NCBI RefSeq assembly: GCF_016801865.2
Contig: NC_068938.1
Span: forward strand, 24,382,158-24,446,157
DNA: 64,000 nucleotides
Source of the DNA: Culex pipiens pallens
Lineage: Eukaryota; Arthropoda; Insecta; Diptera; Culicidae
Direction: 5' to 3'
Shown piece by piece: positions 12,501 through 24,560 of the stretch. The notes beneath the pieces were generated by a model. It saw only the letters and a program-made list of their open reading frames with translations. It had not been told where the DNA came from and did not search any database. Numbering within the stretch: the stretch's first letter is position 1; each line of letters opens with the position of its first letter. Position numbers and translations under genes: made by a program.

Positions 12501-15500
12501 TTGCAATCAAATCGGAGAAAACAGATTGACTAGCTCTCAATAGAATAATCTGATGCGATTTAGTATTACCTAAAGCGTCCAATTTCCCAGGGTTACAAAA
12601 TTCCCGGGAAACGGTAAATTTTAAATTTATCCAAAATTGTTCTTATATTGGTTCTGGTTAATATTCTTTAACAAAATTGTATAAAATAGCAACTTAAATG
12701 ATCAAATTAAGTGCGAGAGTCTATTAATGCCTTAACTGCTTGCAAAAACATTTTCAAGAAAATATATTGATATTCTAAATCTATAGACTATTTCTAAATT
12801 TACTAGTTTTTTTTTTTTGCAGTGATATTTTTCCAATCACAGTCTTTTGACGGCGAGTAAAATGAATCCATGCTTCAAAACCATAACATTGCTATACATT
12901 ATGGCTCTGTGAACAGTTTGAGAGAATATGATAAAGAATAATATTGAGACGACGTTGAAATGAAAATAAAAAATAATGAAGAAAATATGGATTTGTTGGC
13001 AAATCTTTTTTCTTGAACAAATCTTACTTCTTTGAGCTCATGAATAAATAGATAAGCATTGAATTCACCTTAAATATCAGCTTTTTCACTTGAAATATCA
13101 TTTTCATAAAATCACCTTCTACATAATACGAAGTAATTTTTTTTAATGATTCAGCTTAGTAAATGATTTCGTCTAAAAGAACTTTCATAGCAATAAAAGT
13201 AGTTCAGTTCATATTAAATCTCTTACGCCCTTGTTAGCTCAAGTTTTTTTCTTGATATTAAACTGTTAACACTTTTTAACAAATTTGCCAATTTTTTTTT
13301 TATTTTGAATGACCCTCTCTGAGACATCAATTGATATTTTTTTCAATTTTCATCCAATTTGGCCATGGTAAACAAAACCGTAAAAAACATAATTTGATCT
13401 TGGCAGAACAGGATACCTAAGTTTCAAATGATATAACAACAATTTTTGTTTAAAAAACTAACCAGAATTATAATAGTTAATTTTCATTTCATAATATCGT
13501 AATTTTTGTTGCTCAACGAATAAACAAGATCCTTGTTGTGAAAGCTTCAGAAACTAATATTTTTTGAAATATTTATACTTTGATATGAAATTTTCAGGCG
13601 AACTGAATGGTTATAAGAACAATAAATCGAAATGAATAAAATAAAATTGAGTTTTTCATTACTATTTTTTTGAAAATTTAAAAAAATGTGCCAAAAAGTT
13701 AAGAAAATTATAAAACTATATTATGTGCAATTATCGTTACTTTTAACGGCATTGCTTTATTGAGACAAGAAATTGATATCAAAATTTTATTTAATTTCTT
13801 TAAAAAAATAAATATGAGCATTCAAAATGTCTCAGTTAACGCTTTCTACTGTGTAACTAAGCGAAATTCGCATATCTCAGCTAGTGACGAACAAATACTG
13901 ATATTTTATTATGAGAACTTGTTCCGAAAATTGTTCTTAGAGATCTAATTGATAAAGTCTAGATTATACAAAGTGGAATCAAATTAGATAATTTAGAAGA
14001 ATATGTGCAATTTGCATAGATTATGTATATGTATTAGGATGTAACAAAAATTACATTTTGGCGGACATTCAGAGGTTTGTTCCGGTGGTCATACTGAGCT
14101 CAAATCCCAAATATGAGCTTGATTGGATGTAACAGGAGCTGGTGCTTTGCATTTGAATTTTAAATGGGATTTAACCCGTAAAAAGATTTTTTTTTTCAAA
14201 AATGTAATTTTATAAGGCACTTTGGCCACTGAAGCGCTTATTTTCAACATCACTGGCGTGTAGGCCCGATTCTTGCACATCTTTTGGTATATATAACATT
14301 GATATTTGAAGCACCCCGGAGCTCGGTACAGACCTTAAAAGTTTGGCATTTTTTCGAAAAATCGATCCCAGCATAATCAAATGGTGTCTCGGACGCCACG
14401 AGATGCGACGTATATCTTTTTTACGATTCAGTAGCCAAAGTGCTTAAAAAATATAATAAGCATATTGTTTCAATCAATTTTCAGTGACTTTCCAAAGAAA
14501 AATCTGATAAGATCGTTATAAAATTCTGAGATTCTTAGAAGAAGTTGCACTTGGGGCTAAATATTATATTTCAATTTACCCCTCAAAATTTCGGGGAATA
14601 GACTTTCTTACAAGGTGCAAAATATCAGACCTACCTTATTTATCTAGGAGAACTCTAAATAATCACACCGTGTACATTGTACACTGTATGACTTAATTAA
14701 AATCAAACTATGTTTCATTTCCCATATCAGTTCTCGATCTATAAAGTAAACGAAATCACTTAGTAAAGTCCTCTACTAGAATAAAGTTGCCACATAGAGC
14801 GATTTATTTTGAGTCCCTATCACTTCGAAAAAAAACCTTAACCAGAAGCGAAGATCTCTTTCATCAAAAAATAAAACAGCAATATTGATCCTTGCACTGT
14901 AACTTGACTTTTGCCCGCAATTTTCTCTCGCACTTTTGACAGCAAAAATTCAAAAATCTAGGCAATCACTCGTTGTTTATTTACATTTCCAGTCGCAGTT
15001 TCCACCAAACTGAACTTTCGCGCTTCAAAATTGCGAGTGACAGCTAAAAACAAGCGATAAACCTCGGCTCTCTTTGATCATTTTTGAGGAAATTTGATTT
15101 TTTCCAAGCCAGTTTGACAAGTCGCAATAGTGCGATCAATAGCAATAATTTAGTGCGTAGTCCAAGTTAGTGAGAGTTGCGCAATATAAAAATTATTAAT
15201 AATGGAACTGATTTCAAAAGTATTCTTTTTTTCAAAGCTTCGGGGTAAATATTCCGAAAAACTCTACCCGTCAAAAATAATCCTCTGTTAGAGGATACAA
15301 AGAGTAGGTCGGCCTACACAAGTCATCTGTTGGAAACATGTTGACAAAGCGATGCATAAGGTTTGCATGCCCTGTGAGGCTGTTGCTGCGAAGTGGTTGT
15401 TCAAGAATGCTACACCGTTAAATACTGTAAGCACAGAATTAAAGGATGAATAGCACGTATTTACAATATGAAAGATGATAATGTTCTCATAAACATTGAT

Positions 15501-18500
15501 GATCGTGCCAAAAAAAATAAAACGCATTACGCAAATGAATGACGAATTAGATTTTGCGCACTTCCAAACAAATAAAAAATAAATCAATGCGATTGTGCTT
15601 TTAAAACGAGCTCCAACATTTTTACCAATTCAGAGTATCGATTCACCTGAAGGGTAGGCTAACTCCTTCAATCTGAGAAAGTCATTTGAAATCATTGGTC
15701 CAAATTTGATACATTTTGGTGAGCGAGTCGGCTTCTCTCGCTCTTGGGGAAACATATAGTTGCGTGCGCACAACAACCAAAAATCATTTAGTCAAATAAA
15801 AAAAAACTTATGCATCGCAAGAGTGACAAAGCTAAATTTAAATGAAACAAACAACAAACCATCGCGCAGCGATCGCGCATCGACTAAGCGACTTTGCGAC
15901 TGACTGCGACAGCACTACCTTGGAACACTGAAATGTTTGGTTGACTTTCCAGAAAGAGTGCATATGACTTGAAAAAAAGAAAAGGGCGCTTCAAAATTGA
16001 GCCAAGAAATTGGTGAAACTTGGTGCAAGCCCTTTTATGGTCAAAAATATCGTTTAATTTGAATATTTTTCCTTAAAAAATAAATAAATTTAAGCAAACA
16101 GCTAAGTAGATGTCATCTACTCAAATCTACCCATAAGCACACCCCTGTTCAATTTTTTTCAGCCATAAGGGCGCCTCCAGCCAAATTTTCATATTGAGAA
16201 TATCAATACAATTTTTTAAGTCGTAGGGGCGCCTCCAGTCAAATTTTCATATTGAGAATTTCAATACATTTTTTTAAGTCGTAGGGGCGCCTCCAGTCAA
16301 ATTTTCATATTGAGAATTTCAATACAATTTTTTAAGTCGTAGGGGCGCCTCCAGTCAAATTTTCATATTGAGAATTTCAATACATTTTTTTAAGTCGTAG
16401 GGGCGCCTCCAGTCAAATTTTCATATTGAGAATTTTAATACATTTTTTTTAAATCCTAGGGGCGCCTTCAGACAAACTTCGCTCCTCGACTTGGCGACTT
16501 TGCGACTGACTGCGACAGCACTACCTTGGAACACTGAAATGTTTGGTTGACTTTCCAGAAAGAGTGCATATGACTTGAAAAAAAGAAAAGGGCGCTTCAA
16601 AATTGAGCCAAGAAATTGGTGAAACTTGGTGCAAGCCCTTTTATGGTCAAAAATATCGTTTAATTTGAATATTTTTCCTTAAAAATAAATAATTTTAAGC
16701 AAACAGCTAAGTAGATGTCATCTACTCAAATCTACCCATAAGCACACCCCTGTTCAATTTTTTTCAGCCATAAGGGCGCCTCCAGCCAAATTTTCATATT
16801 GAGAATATCAATACAATTTTTTAAGTCGTAGGGGCGCCTCCAGTCAAATTTTCATATTGAGAATTTTAATACATTTTTTTTAAATCCTAGGGGCGCCTTC
16901 AGACAAACTTCGCTCCTCGACTTGGCGACTTTGCGACTGACTGCGACAGCACTACCTTGGAACACTGAAATGTTTGGTTGACTTTCCAGAAAGAGTGCAT
17001 ATGACTTGAAAAAAAGAAAAGGGCGCTTCAAAATTGAGCCAAGAAATTGGTGAAACTTGGTGCAAGCCCTTTTATGGTCAAAAATATCGTTTAATTTGAA
17101 TATTTTTCCTTAAAAAATAAATAAATTTAAGCAAACAGCTAAGTAGATGTCATCTACTCAAATCTACCCATAAGCACACCCCTGTTCAATTTTTTTCAGC
17201 CATAAGGGCGCCTCCAGCCAAATTTTCATATTGAGAATATCAATACAATTTTTTAAGTCGTAGGGGCGCCTCCAGTCAAATTTTCATATTGAGAATTTCA
17301 ATACATTTTTTTAAGTCGTAGGGGCGCCTCCAGTCAAATTTTCATATTGAGAATTTCAATACATTTTTTTAAGTCGTAGGGGCGCCTCCAGTCAAATTTT
17401 CATATTGAGAATATCAATACAATTTTTTAAGTCGTAGGGGCGCCTCCAGTCAAATTTTCATATTGAGAATTTCAATACATTTTTTTAAGTCGTAGGGGCG
17501 CCTCCAGTCAAATTTTCATATTGAGAATTTCAATACATTTTTTTAAGTCGTAGGGGCGCCTCCAGTCAAATTTTCATATTGAGAATATCAATACAATTTT
17601 TTAAGTCGTAGGGGCGCCTCCAGCCAAATTTTCATATTGAGAATATCAATACAATTTTTTAAGTCGTAGGGGCGCCTCCAGTCAAATTTTCATATTGAGA
17701 ATTTCAATACATTTTTTTAAGTCGTAGGGGCGCCTCCAGTCAAATTTTCATATTGAGAATTTCAATACATTTTTTTAAGTCGTAGGGGCGCCTCCAGTCA
17801 AATTTTCATATTGAGAATTTCAATACATTTTTTTAAGTCGTAGGGGCGCCTCCAGTCAAATTTTCATATTGAGAATATCAATACAATTTTTTAAGTCGTA
17901 GGGGCGCCTCCAGTCAAATTTTCATATTGAGAATTTCAATACATTTTTTTAAGTCGTAGGGGCGCCTCCAGTCAAATTTTCATATTGAGAATTTTAATAC
18001 ATTTTTTTTAAATCCTAGGGGCGCCTTCAGACAAACTTCGCTCCTCGACTTGGCGACTTTGCGACTGACTGCGACAGCACTACCTTGGAACACTGAAATG
18101 TTTGGTTGACTTTCCAGAAAGAGTGCATATGACTTGAAAAAAAGAAAAGGGCGCTTCAAAATTGAGCCAAGAAATTGGTGAAACTTGGTGCAAGCCCTTT
18201 TATGGTCAAAAATATCGTTTAATTTGAATATTTTTCCTTAAAAAATAAATAAATTTAAGCAAACAGCTAAGTAGATGTCATCTACTCAAATCTACCCATA
18301 AGCACACCCCTGTTCAATTTTTTTCAGCCATAAGGGCGCCTCCAGCCAAATTTTCATATTGAGAATATCAATACAATTTTTTAAGTCGTAGGGGCGCCTC
18401 CAGTCAAATTTTCATATTGAGAATTTCAATACATTTTTTTAAGTCGTAGGGGCGCCTCCAGTCAAATTTTCATATTGAGAATTTCAATACATTTTTTTAA

Positions 18501-21500
18501 GTCGTAGGGGCGCCTCCAGTCAAATTTTCATATTGAGAATATCAATACAATTTTTTAAGTCGTAGGGGCGCCTCCAGTCAAATTTTCATATTGAGAATTT
18601 CAATACATTTTTTTAAGTCGTAGGGGCGCCTCCAGTCAAATTTTCATATTGAGTATTTCAATACAATTTTTTAAGTCGTAGGGGCGCCTCCAGTCAAATT
18701 TTCATATTGAGAATTTCAATACATTTTTTTAAGTCGTAGGGGCGCCTCCAGTCAAATTTTCATATTGAGAATATCAATACAATTTTTTAAGTCGTAGGGG
18801 CGCCTCCAGTCAAATTTTCATATTGAGAATTTCAATACATTTTTTTAAGTCGTAGAGGCGCCTCCAGTCAAATTTTCATATTGAGAATTTCAATACATTT
18901 TTTTAAGTCGTAGGGGAGCCTCCAGTCAAATTTTCATATTGAGAATATCAATACAATTTTTTTAGTCGTAGGGGCGCCTCCAGTCAAATTTTCATATTGA
19001 GAATATCAATACAATTTTTTAAGTCGTAGGGGCGCCTCCAGTCAAATTTTCATATTGAGAATTTCAATACATTTTTTTAAGTCGTAGAGGCGCCTCCAGT
19101 CAAATTTTCATATTGAGAATTTCAATACATTTTTTTAAGTCGTAGGGGAGCCTCCAGTCAAATTTTCATATTGAGAATATCAATACAATTTTTTTAGTCG
19201 TAGGGGCGCCTCCAGTCAAATTTTCATATTGAGAATTTCAATACAATTTTTTTAGTCGTAGGGGCGCCTCCAGTCAAATTTTCATATTGAGAATTTCAAT
19301 ACATTTTTTTAAGTCGTAGGGGCGCCTCCAGTCAAATTTTCATATTGAGAATTTCAATACATTTTTTTAAGTCGTAGGGGCGCCTCCAGTCAAATTTTCA
19401 TATTGAGAATTTCAATACATTTTTTTAAGTCGTAGGGGCGCCTCCAGCCAAATTTTCATATTGAGAATATCAATACAATTTTTTAAGTCGTAGGGGCGCC
19501 TCCAGTCAAATTTTCATATTGAGAATTTCAATACATTTTTTTAAGTCGTAGGGGCGCCTCCAGTCAAATTTTCATATTGAGAATTTCAATACATTTTTTT
19601 AAGTCGTAGGGGCGCCTCCAGTCAAATTTTCATATTGAGAATTTCAATACATTTTTTTAAGTCGTAGGGGCGCCTCCAGTCAAATTTTCATATTGAGAAT
19701 ATCAATACAATTTTTTAAGTCGTAGGGGCGCCTCCAGTCAAATTTTCATATTGAGAATTTCAATACATTTTTTTAAGTCGTAGAGGCGCCTCCAGTCAAA
19801 TTTTCATATTGAGAATTTCAATACATTTTTTTAAGTCGTAGGGGAGCCTCCAGTCAAATTTTCATATTGAGAATATCAATACAATTTTTTTAGTCGTAGG
19901 GGCGCCTCCAGTCAAATTTTCATATTGAGAATTTCAATACATTTTTTTAAGTCGTAGGGGCGCCTCCAGTCAAATTTTCATATTGAGTATTTCAATACAA
20001 TTTTTTAAGTCGTAGGGGCGCCTCCAGTCAAATTTTCATATTGAGAATTTCAATACATTTTTTTAAGTCGTAGGGGCGCCTCCAGTCAAATTTTCATATT
20101 GAGAATTTTAATACATTTTTTTTAATCCTAGGGGCGCCTTCAGACAAACTTCGCTCCTCGACTTGGCGACTTTGCGACTGACTGCGACAGCACTACCTTG
20201 GAACACTGAAATGTTTGGTTGACTTTCCAGAAAGAGTGCATATGACTTGAAAAAAAGAAAAGGGCGCTTCAAAATTGAGCCAAGAAATTGGTGAAACTTG
20301 GTGCAAGCCCTTTTATGGTCAAAAATATCGTTTAATTTGAATATTTTTCCTTAAAAAATAAATAAATTTAAGCAAACAGCTAAGTAGATGTCATCTACTC
20401 AAATCTACCCATAAGCACACCCCTGTTCAATTTTTTTCAGCCATAAGGGCGCCTCCAGCCAAATTTTCATATTGAGAATATCAATACAATTTTTTAAGTC
20501 GTAGGGGCGCCTCCAGTCAAATTTTCATATTGAGAATTTCAATACATTTTTTTAAGTCGTAGGGGCGCCTCCAGTCAAATTTTCATATTGAGAATTTCAA
20601 TACATTTTTTTAAGTCGTAGGGGCGCCTCCAGTCAAATTTTCATATTGAGTATTTCAATACAATTTTTTAAGTCGTAGGGGCGCCTCCAGTCAAATTTTC
20701 ATATTGAGAATTTCAATACATTTTTTTAAGTCGTAGGGGCGCCTCCAGTCAAATTTTCATATTGAGAATTTTAATACATTTTTTTTTAATCCTAGGGGCG
20801 CCTTCAGACAAACTTCGCTCCTCGACTTGGCGACTTTGCGACTGACTGCGACAGCACTACCTTGGAACACTGAAATGTTTGGTTGACTTTCCAGAAAGAG
20901 TGCATATGACTTGAAAAAAAGAAAAGGGCGCTTCAAAATTGAGCCAAGAAATTGGTGAAACTTGGTGCAAGCCCTTTTATGGTCAAAAATATCGTTTAAT
21001 TTGAATATTTTTCCTTAAAAAATAAATAAATTTAAGCAAACAGCTAAGTAGATGTCATCTACTCAAATCTACCCATAAGCACACCCCTGGTCCATACTTT
21101 TTAACGGCTTAAAAAATGCGGGGTTTTGTCCCCTTAAAAAAATTAAAAAAAGGATTTTGAGAAATTTATTTTTTGTGATAAAAAATTAAATAAAAACATC
21201 AATTTCTTTCCGTGTATCTATTTTTACCAACAGCTTGCCGAAGACACCAAATCAATAAAAAAAAATCCTTGAATAGTCACAGATTCTCAAATATTTACGT
21301 ACCATTTTTGTATGAACAGCTACCAAAATTGTAATAAGATTTGTATGGGTAAATCAATAACAAAATCCAAATAAAAAAATTCAAAAACTAAAAATGGTCC
21401 AATTTGGCCGATTTCATAGAGAATTGCTCTGATTCTAAACGCTGGAAAATATTGAAGTTCTTTGGAAAAAATATTGTTTTGTCCCTGATTTTTCGAGCAG

Positions 21501-23216
21501 ACTTTGATATGGGAGGGGGGGGGAGGTAGGTGTGGCAATAACAAAAACTTTTAATTAAAATATTTTTAATAAAATTGAAAGCTAAGCAAATTTTATGAAG
21601 GATTTTTTATACAAGGTATAATCAATTTTGTTTCAAAAAAAAAAAAAACATGTTGAATCTTTTTTTTTGAGTTTGTTGTGTTTTTCATATTCTCTGGCTG
21701 CTTTCCAATTTGATGCTATAAAAAAGTGTTCTTAAGCCTTAGCAATTTCTGTTCTAGCCAAAATCGACCACAAACAAAGTGCACACGATTTAATTGCCTG
21801 TTCCAAAACCACAGCAATTACTGTCGTTTATCACCCAAATGCGATGACGCGCGATGATTCCTTCCAATCTAGTTCATGGCGCTTTACTAGCTGTAGAAGG
21901 CGCTTCTGAAAATCACGTTGACACGCAACAGCTCCCCGGAGGCGACAATCCCATCCCATCCCATCACACAAACTCACTCACACATCAATTTAGGCGCGCG
22001 CTTCTAACGCGAAAACTTTGGACGGACAAAATTTTCTCATTTTCCACCGTTTTTCCCAGGACCGACGCTCGCCTGCGGGGGCACTTCGCTGCTCAAAATG
22101 ACCACATTGATCTCGCCGGCCCAGATTGGCACTAATGGGGGCGCCGCCAGCAGCTGCACCTACACCATTCGGGCTATGAATCTACGCGTCTGCCAGGTAA
22201 GGGGTTCCTCGCAGATTTCGAATTCAAATTTTTCGGGGGACACAACACCACTTGGTTGACCTGCTTTTTCTCTCTTCCCCCACTTTTCGGTTTGCAGCTC
22301 CGGCTGGACTTTAACACGTTCAATCTGGCCCAACCGACGGCCGATCCGTACCCGAGATGTGTCAACGACGTGCTGACGATTGAGAACATGGATTTCCATT
22401 TGTGTGGCGCCAACGATGGACAGCACAGTAAGTTGTCGGGTTGGGATGACGGGACTCGGTTTGCTCATGATCATTTTTGTCCCGTTACAGTTTACGTGCC
22501 CTTTTCCCCGACCTACAACGACATGACAATGACCATCGACTTTAAGCTGGCGGGACGTACCCTCGGAGAGCAGGCCCCGTACTGGAACATCCGCGTCCAG
22601 CAGCTGGAGTGCCCCGTTGGACCAGCTTTCGCGTCCAAACTGGCCAACCGCTTCATCCCGGAAATTCCACCACCTTCCGGCAAAACCTTCAGCAACGATT
22701 TGGCCACGCTGGCACCGACGGGTTGCTTGCAGTACTTCACGGCCCCAACCGGCACGATCAAGTCGTTCAACTTTGGCCCGGGACCGTACATCGGAGACAC
22801 CAACTATGCCATCTGCTTCCGGCGGACACGGGCCAACCGGATATTGAGTCTGCACGCGGACGTCTTCGATCTTGGCTACGTCGAAACGGGTGGCATGGAG
22901 TGGACCGATAACGAGTGCTACTCGAACGTGCCCACCCCTGGACGATCCGAGGACTACCTGTTCATTCAGGATGGTCATTACGTCGCCGCGGGAGGAATCA
23001 CGCGAAGGGCTAGTCGGTTCTGTGGCCAGAGCATAATCCAAAACACAGTGGAAAGTGAGTATTGCGACTCAAAGTTAACAATATCAACATAACCTCAAAA
23101 ATCAATCCACCTTTCCAGCATCCTCACCGGGACCGTTCGTGGTGTACTTCAACAGTGACAAGCTCATTGAAGCGTCTCGTGAGATGGGATTCCACATCAC
23201 GTACGAAATCGTCTAA
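9484..23216 (+). CDS. secreted protein with two CUB-type domains, five exons
   Basis: Coding exons are 9484-9571, 22060-22196, 22298-22427, 22491-23054 and 23119-23216. All junctions are GT-AG, the phases join cleanly (1, 0, 1, 1), and together they give 1017 nt, or 338 residues plus TAA. Residues 1-26 form a signal peptide, with likely cleavage at VSA/QF. Domain 1 (about 35-159) has cysteines at 35, 62, 74, 96, 111 and 159, and the family-like strings ACGGTS, CTYTIRA, VCQLRLDF, CGANDGQH and YWNIRVQQLEC. Domain 2 (about 197-338) starts GCLQYFTAPTGTIKSFNFG, contains NYAICFR and RFCGQ, and ends GFHITYEIV. This layout matches a widespread arthropod family of uncharacterised secreted two-CUB proteins (established family knowledge). 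CUB domains bind proteins or carbohydrates outside the cell; the partner here is unknown. No catalytic domain, GPI signal or membrane segment follows. The start has an A at -3 and lies 123 nt downstream of a predicted start site. The family call is strong; the biological role is not known. Confidence 0.9.
10984..11080 (+). repeat. three subterminal GGGCGC repeats of the giant hAT
   Basis: Three spaced motifs occur just inside the left end: GGGCGCCTACAGT, GGGCGCTGACAGT and GGCGCTTATAGT, about 37-40 bp apart. The same core (GGGCGCCTCCAGT) heads every 58-bp satellite unit near the right end. Subterminal repeats are transposase-binding sites in known hAT elements; that role is inferred here. Confidence 0.65.
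12191..12356. mobile_element. GGGACCATCC-ended MITE, 166 bp
   Basis: The ends GGGACCATCCATAAACCACG and its reverse complement form a perfect terminal pair. ACTTGAA occurs on both sides (12183-12189 and 12358-12364) as a 7-8 bp TSD. A shorter relative lies at 63157-63250. Confidence 0.8.
12571..13735. mobile_element. hAT MITE of the TAGAGCGTCC family, right end missing
   Basis: It begins TAAAGCGTCCAATTTCCC and is collinear with the complete copy at 57509-59253 through the CCAAAAAGTTA segment near 13695. The right inverted end is absent, so the copy is truncated and old. Confidence 0.7.
15889..21089 (+). repeat. composite satellite: 58-bp units interspersed with six hAT right-end modules
   Basis: The basic unit is 58 bp and begins GTCGTAGGGGCGCCTCCAGT. 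About 60 copies lie in five blocks near 16157-16480, 16766-16905, 17205-18035, 18330-20145 and 20445-20810. The blocks are separated by nearly identical modules of about 260 bp that begin at GCGACTTTGCGACTGACTGC and end with CACACCCCTG, the right terminus of the hAT. Modules start near 15889, 16489, 16919, 18048, 20160 and 20824; the last one is the true end of the element. Two main unit variants occur (AATTTCAATACAT and AATATCAATACAA). There is no coding potential. Confidence 0.92.
21098..22059 (+). other. 3' part of intron 1
   Basis: AT-rich up to about 21750, then GC-richer and non-repetitive (21760-22050). It ends with the pyrimidine-rich acceptor ttttcccag. Nothing else can be named. Confidence 0.6.
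22060..23216 (+). CDS. exons 2-5 of the CUB gene with three short introns
   Basis: Exons 2 to 5 are separated by introns of 101, 63 and 64 nt at 22197-22297, 22428-22490 and 23055-23118. Donors are gtaagg, gtaagt and gtgagt; acceptors are ttgcag, ttacag and ttccag. Base composition is clearly GC-richer than the flanks and third positions favour C and G, as expected of real coding sequence in this AT-rich background. Exon 4 (564 nt) holds the end of CUB domain 1, a Pro-rich linker (residues about 160-195) and most of domain 2. The 63-nt intron 3 has no in-frame stop. No clear AATAAA was found shortly after the stop, so the 3' end of the transcript is not assigned. Confidence 0.92.
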
Positions 23217-24234
23217 TGGCAAAACAAACACAAACAAAACCCCCGTTTCCAATCAATCTTTGGCCTAGAATAATAACGAATACTTAGCACGCTGAAGATA
23301 TGCGCCGTTTACTCCACTACTCATTTTTGGTTCGCTTTGTTTGTTTTAAAATAGTTCAATGCACCTGTTATTATGAACTCGTTTTTGAGGAAATAGACAG
23401 AAGCAGTACTACCACGTTGCTGAACATTCGAATAGTAATTCATAAGTCTTCTGATTAACGGTAGTTGTTAGTTTGTAAGTTAATAGTTCAAAATAATATA
23501 CTGATCCCGAATTTGTTACCGTTCGTGTATGTTGTATGTAACAAATCTCAACGAGTGAATCTTGTCATCATGTTTCATCAATTAGTTATTGAAAAACAGC
23601 AACTACCATACGGGTCTATCCGAAAGCTATTGAAGACCAAGAGTTGTCTCAAAAAACCCGTCCTTAACGTTTATTTTTGAGCTTACTAATTTATTGCTGT
23701 CATGATCATCAACCTTCTATTTGTATCCGGCCCATAAAATTATGTCAAAATTATGACAAGCCAACATTAGGTTCTTGATAGAATCACATCCTGTTTCCTA
23801 AGTCATGTTTTCTCGATTGTTTACACAGTAAAATAAGTGGAATTTAGGATCGTTGAAAATTTTGCTTGGTTGAATATAACAACTTTATAGAAAAACTTTT
23901 CCAAAAATAATGTGTAAAAATGTGAAACGTGATGCAAACGTAACCAGTTTCCAAATACTCTAAGAAGGAAACTCATCCCTGGATTTTCTTAAGGGCTTAG
24001 AAAATGTTCTCTTCTTCAAAACATTTAAAATCGGAGAATTACTTTCGATTCGATGAAAAATAGTCCTAATCCTATTTCATATTTAATTTAGATCTTCAAA
24101 AAAAAAATTAAATATTTTTCCGACTTGTTTAAAAAAGTATATCTCTGAAAACTGATTTTGCACCGATATACACTATGACTCAAAAAATGTCTCTTAAAGT
24201 ATATTAAAACCAATTTATTTAATTCGTGTTTTTT
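23217..24234. other. 3' flank of the CUB gene
   Basis: This should contain the 3' UTR. The first 250 bases remain moderately GC-rich, then it turns AT-rich. AATAAT-like variants occur but no canonical poly-A signal was found, so the transcript end is open. Confidence 0.5.
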
Positions 24235-24560
24235 CGATTATTTGCAGCCTGAAAGTGGGAATTAGGTTTGTTAATCTGATGTAAAAGGGACTTTTATGTA
24301 AAATTGGACACCCGATTTGATTGTGTTCTCAGAATTTTAAAAAAAGTATTTTTATCGAAAAAAAGAGATTGAAAAAGTCTGCCATTTTTCATTACCCAGC
24401 GTAAAAATGTTGGCCTTTTGTAATTTTATGGGAAATTTAATGTACTTTTCAAAAAAAGATCACAAGATATCAAAGAATGGGCCACGGATTTGTGAACAGG
24501 GACAAAAATTTCCTCATAGTACAGCAACAACGCAAATCGATGAGGGGTCAACTGCTGTGT
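24235..24560. repeat. diverged fragment of the foldback element family
   Basis: GGGACTTTTATGTAAAATTG followed by CACCCGATTTGATTG, and later AACAGGGACAAAAATTTC and CGCAAATCGATGAGGGGTC, match one arm of the foldback at 42643-44591 with substitutions and indels. Confidence 0.6.

Larger units (their letters stand above)
11081..15888. other. interior of the giant hAT outside the satellite
   Basis: AT-rich sequence with two recognisable older insertions and no gene. At 15301-15459 the plus strand is open for about 53 codons with a protein-like composition (RVGRPTQVICWKHVDKAMHK at its start). It is bounded by stops and too short to assign. Confidence 0.5.
10953..21089 (+). mobile_element. giant non-autonomous hAT-type element in intron 1 of the CUB gene
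   Basis: The target duplication GTCCATAC flanks it exactly at 10945-10952 and 21090-21097. Its termini are inverted: CAGGGGTGTG at 10953 and CACACCCCTG ending at 21089, with similarity continuing inward (TTGATGGG against CTTATGGG). An 8-bp TSD and CAGGG-type ends are hallmarks of the hAT superfamily. The element is 10,137 bp, far longer than typical hAT elements of about 2-5 kb. No intact transposase frame was seen; a weak open stretch at 15301-15459 is the only candidate. It contains an older MITE (12191-12356), a truncated hAT (12571-13735) and the satellite at 15889-21089. Confidence 0.88.

Noticed and set aside
16157..20810. CRISPR array, because of regularly spaced repeats
   Set aside because: Units are contiguous 58-bp tandem repeats with no unique spacers, in a eukaryotic intron.
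22160..23041. 293-codon minus-strand frame opposite exons 2-4
   Set aside because: An antisense shadow of GC-rich coding exons; the plus-strand exons have splice sites, family motifs and conserved cysteines.
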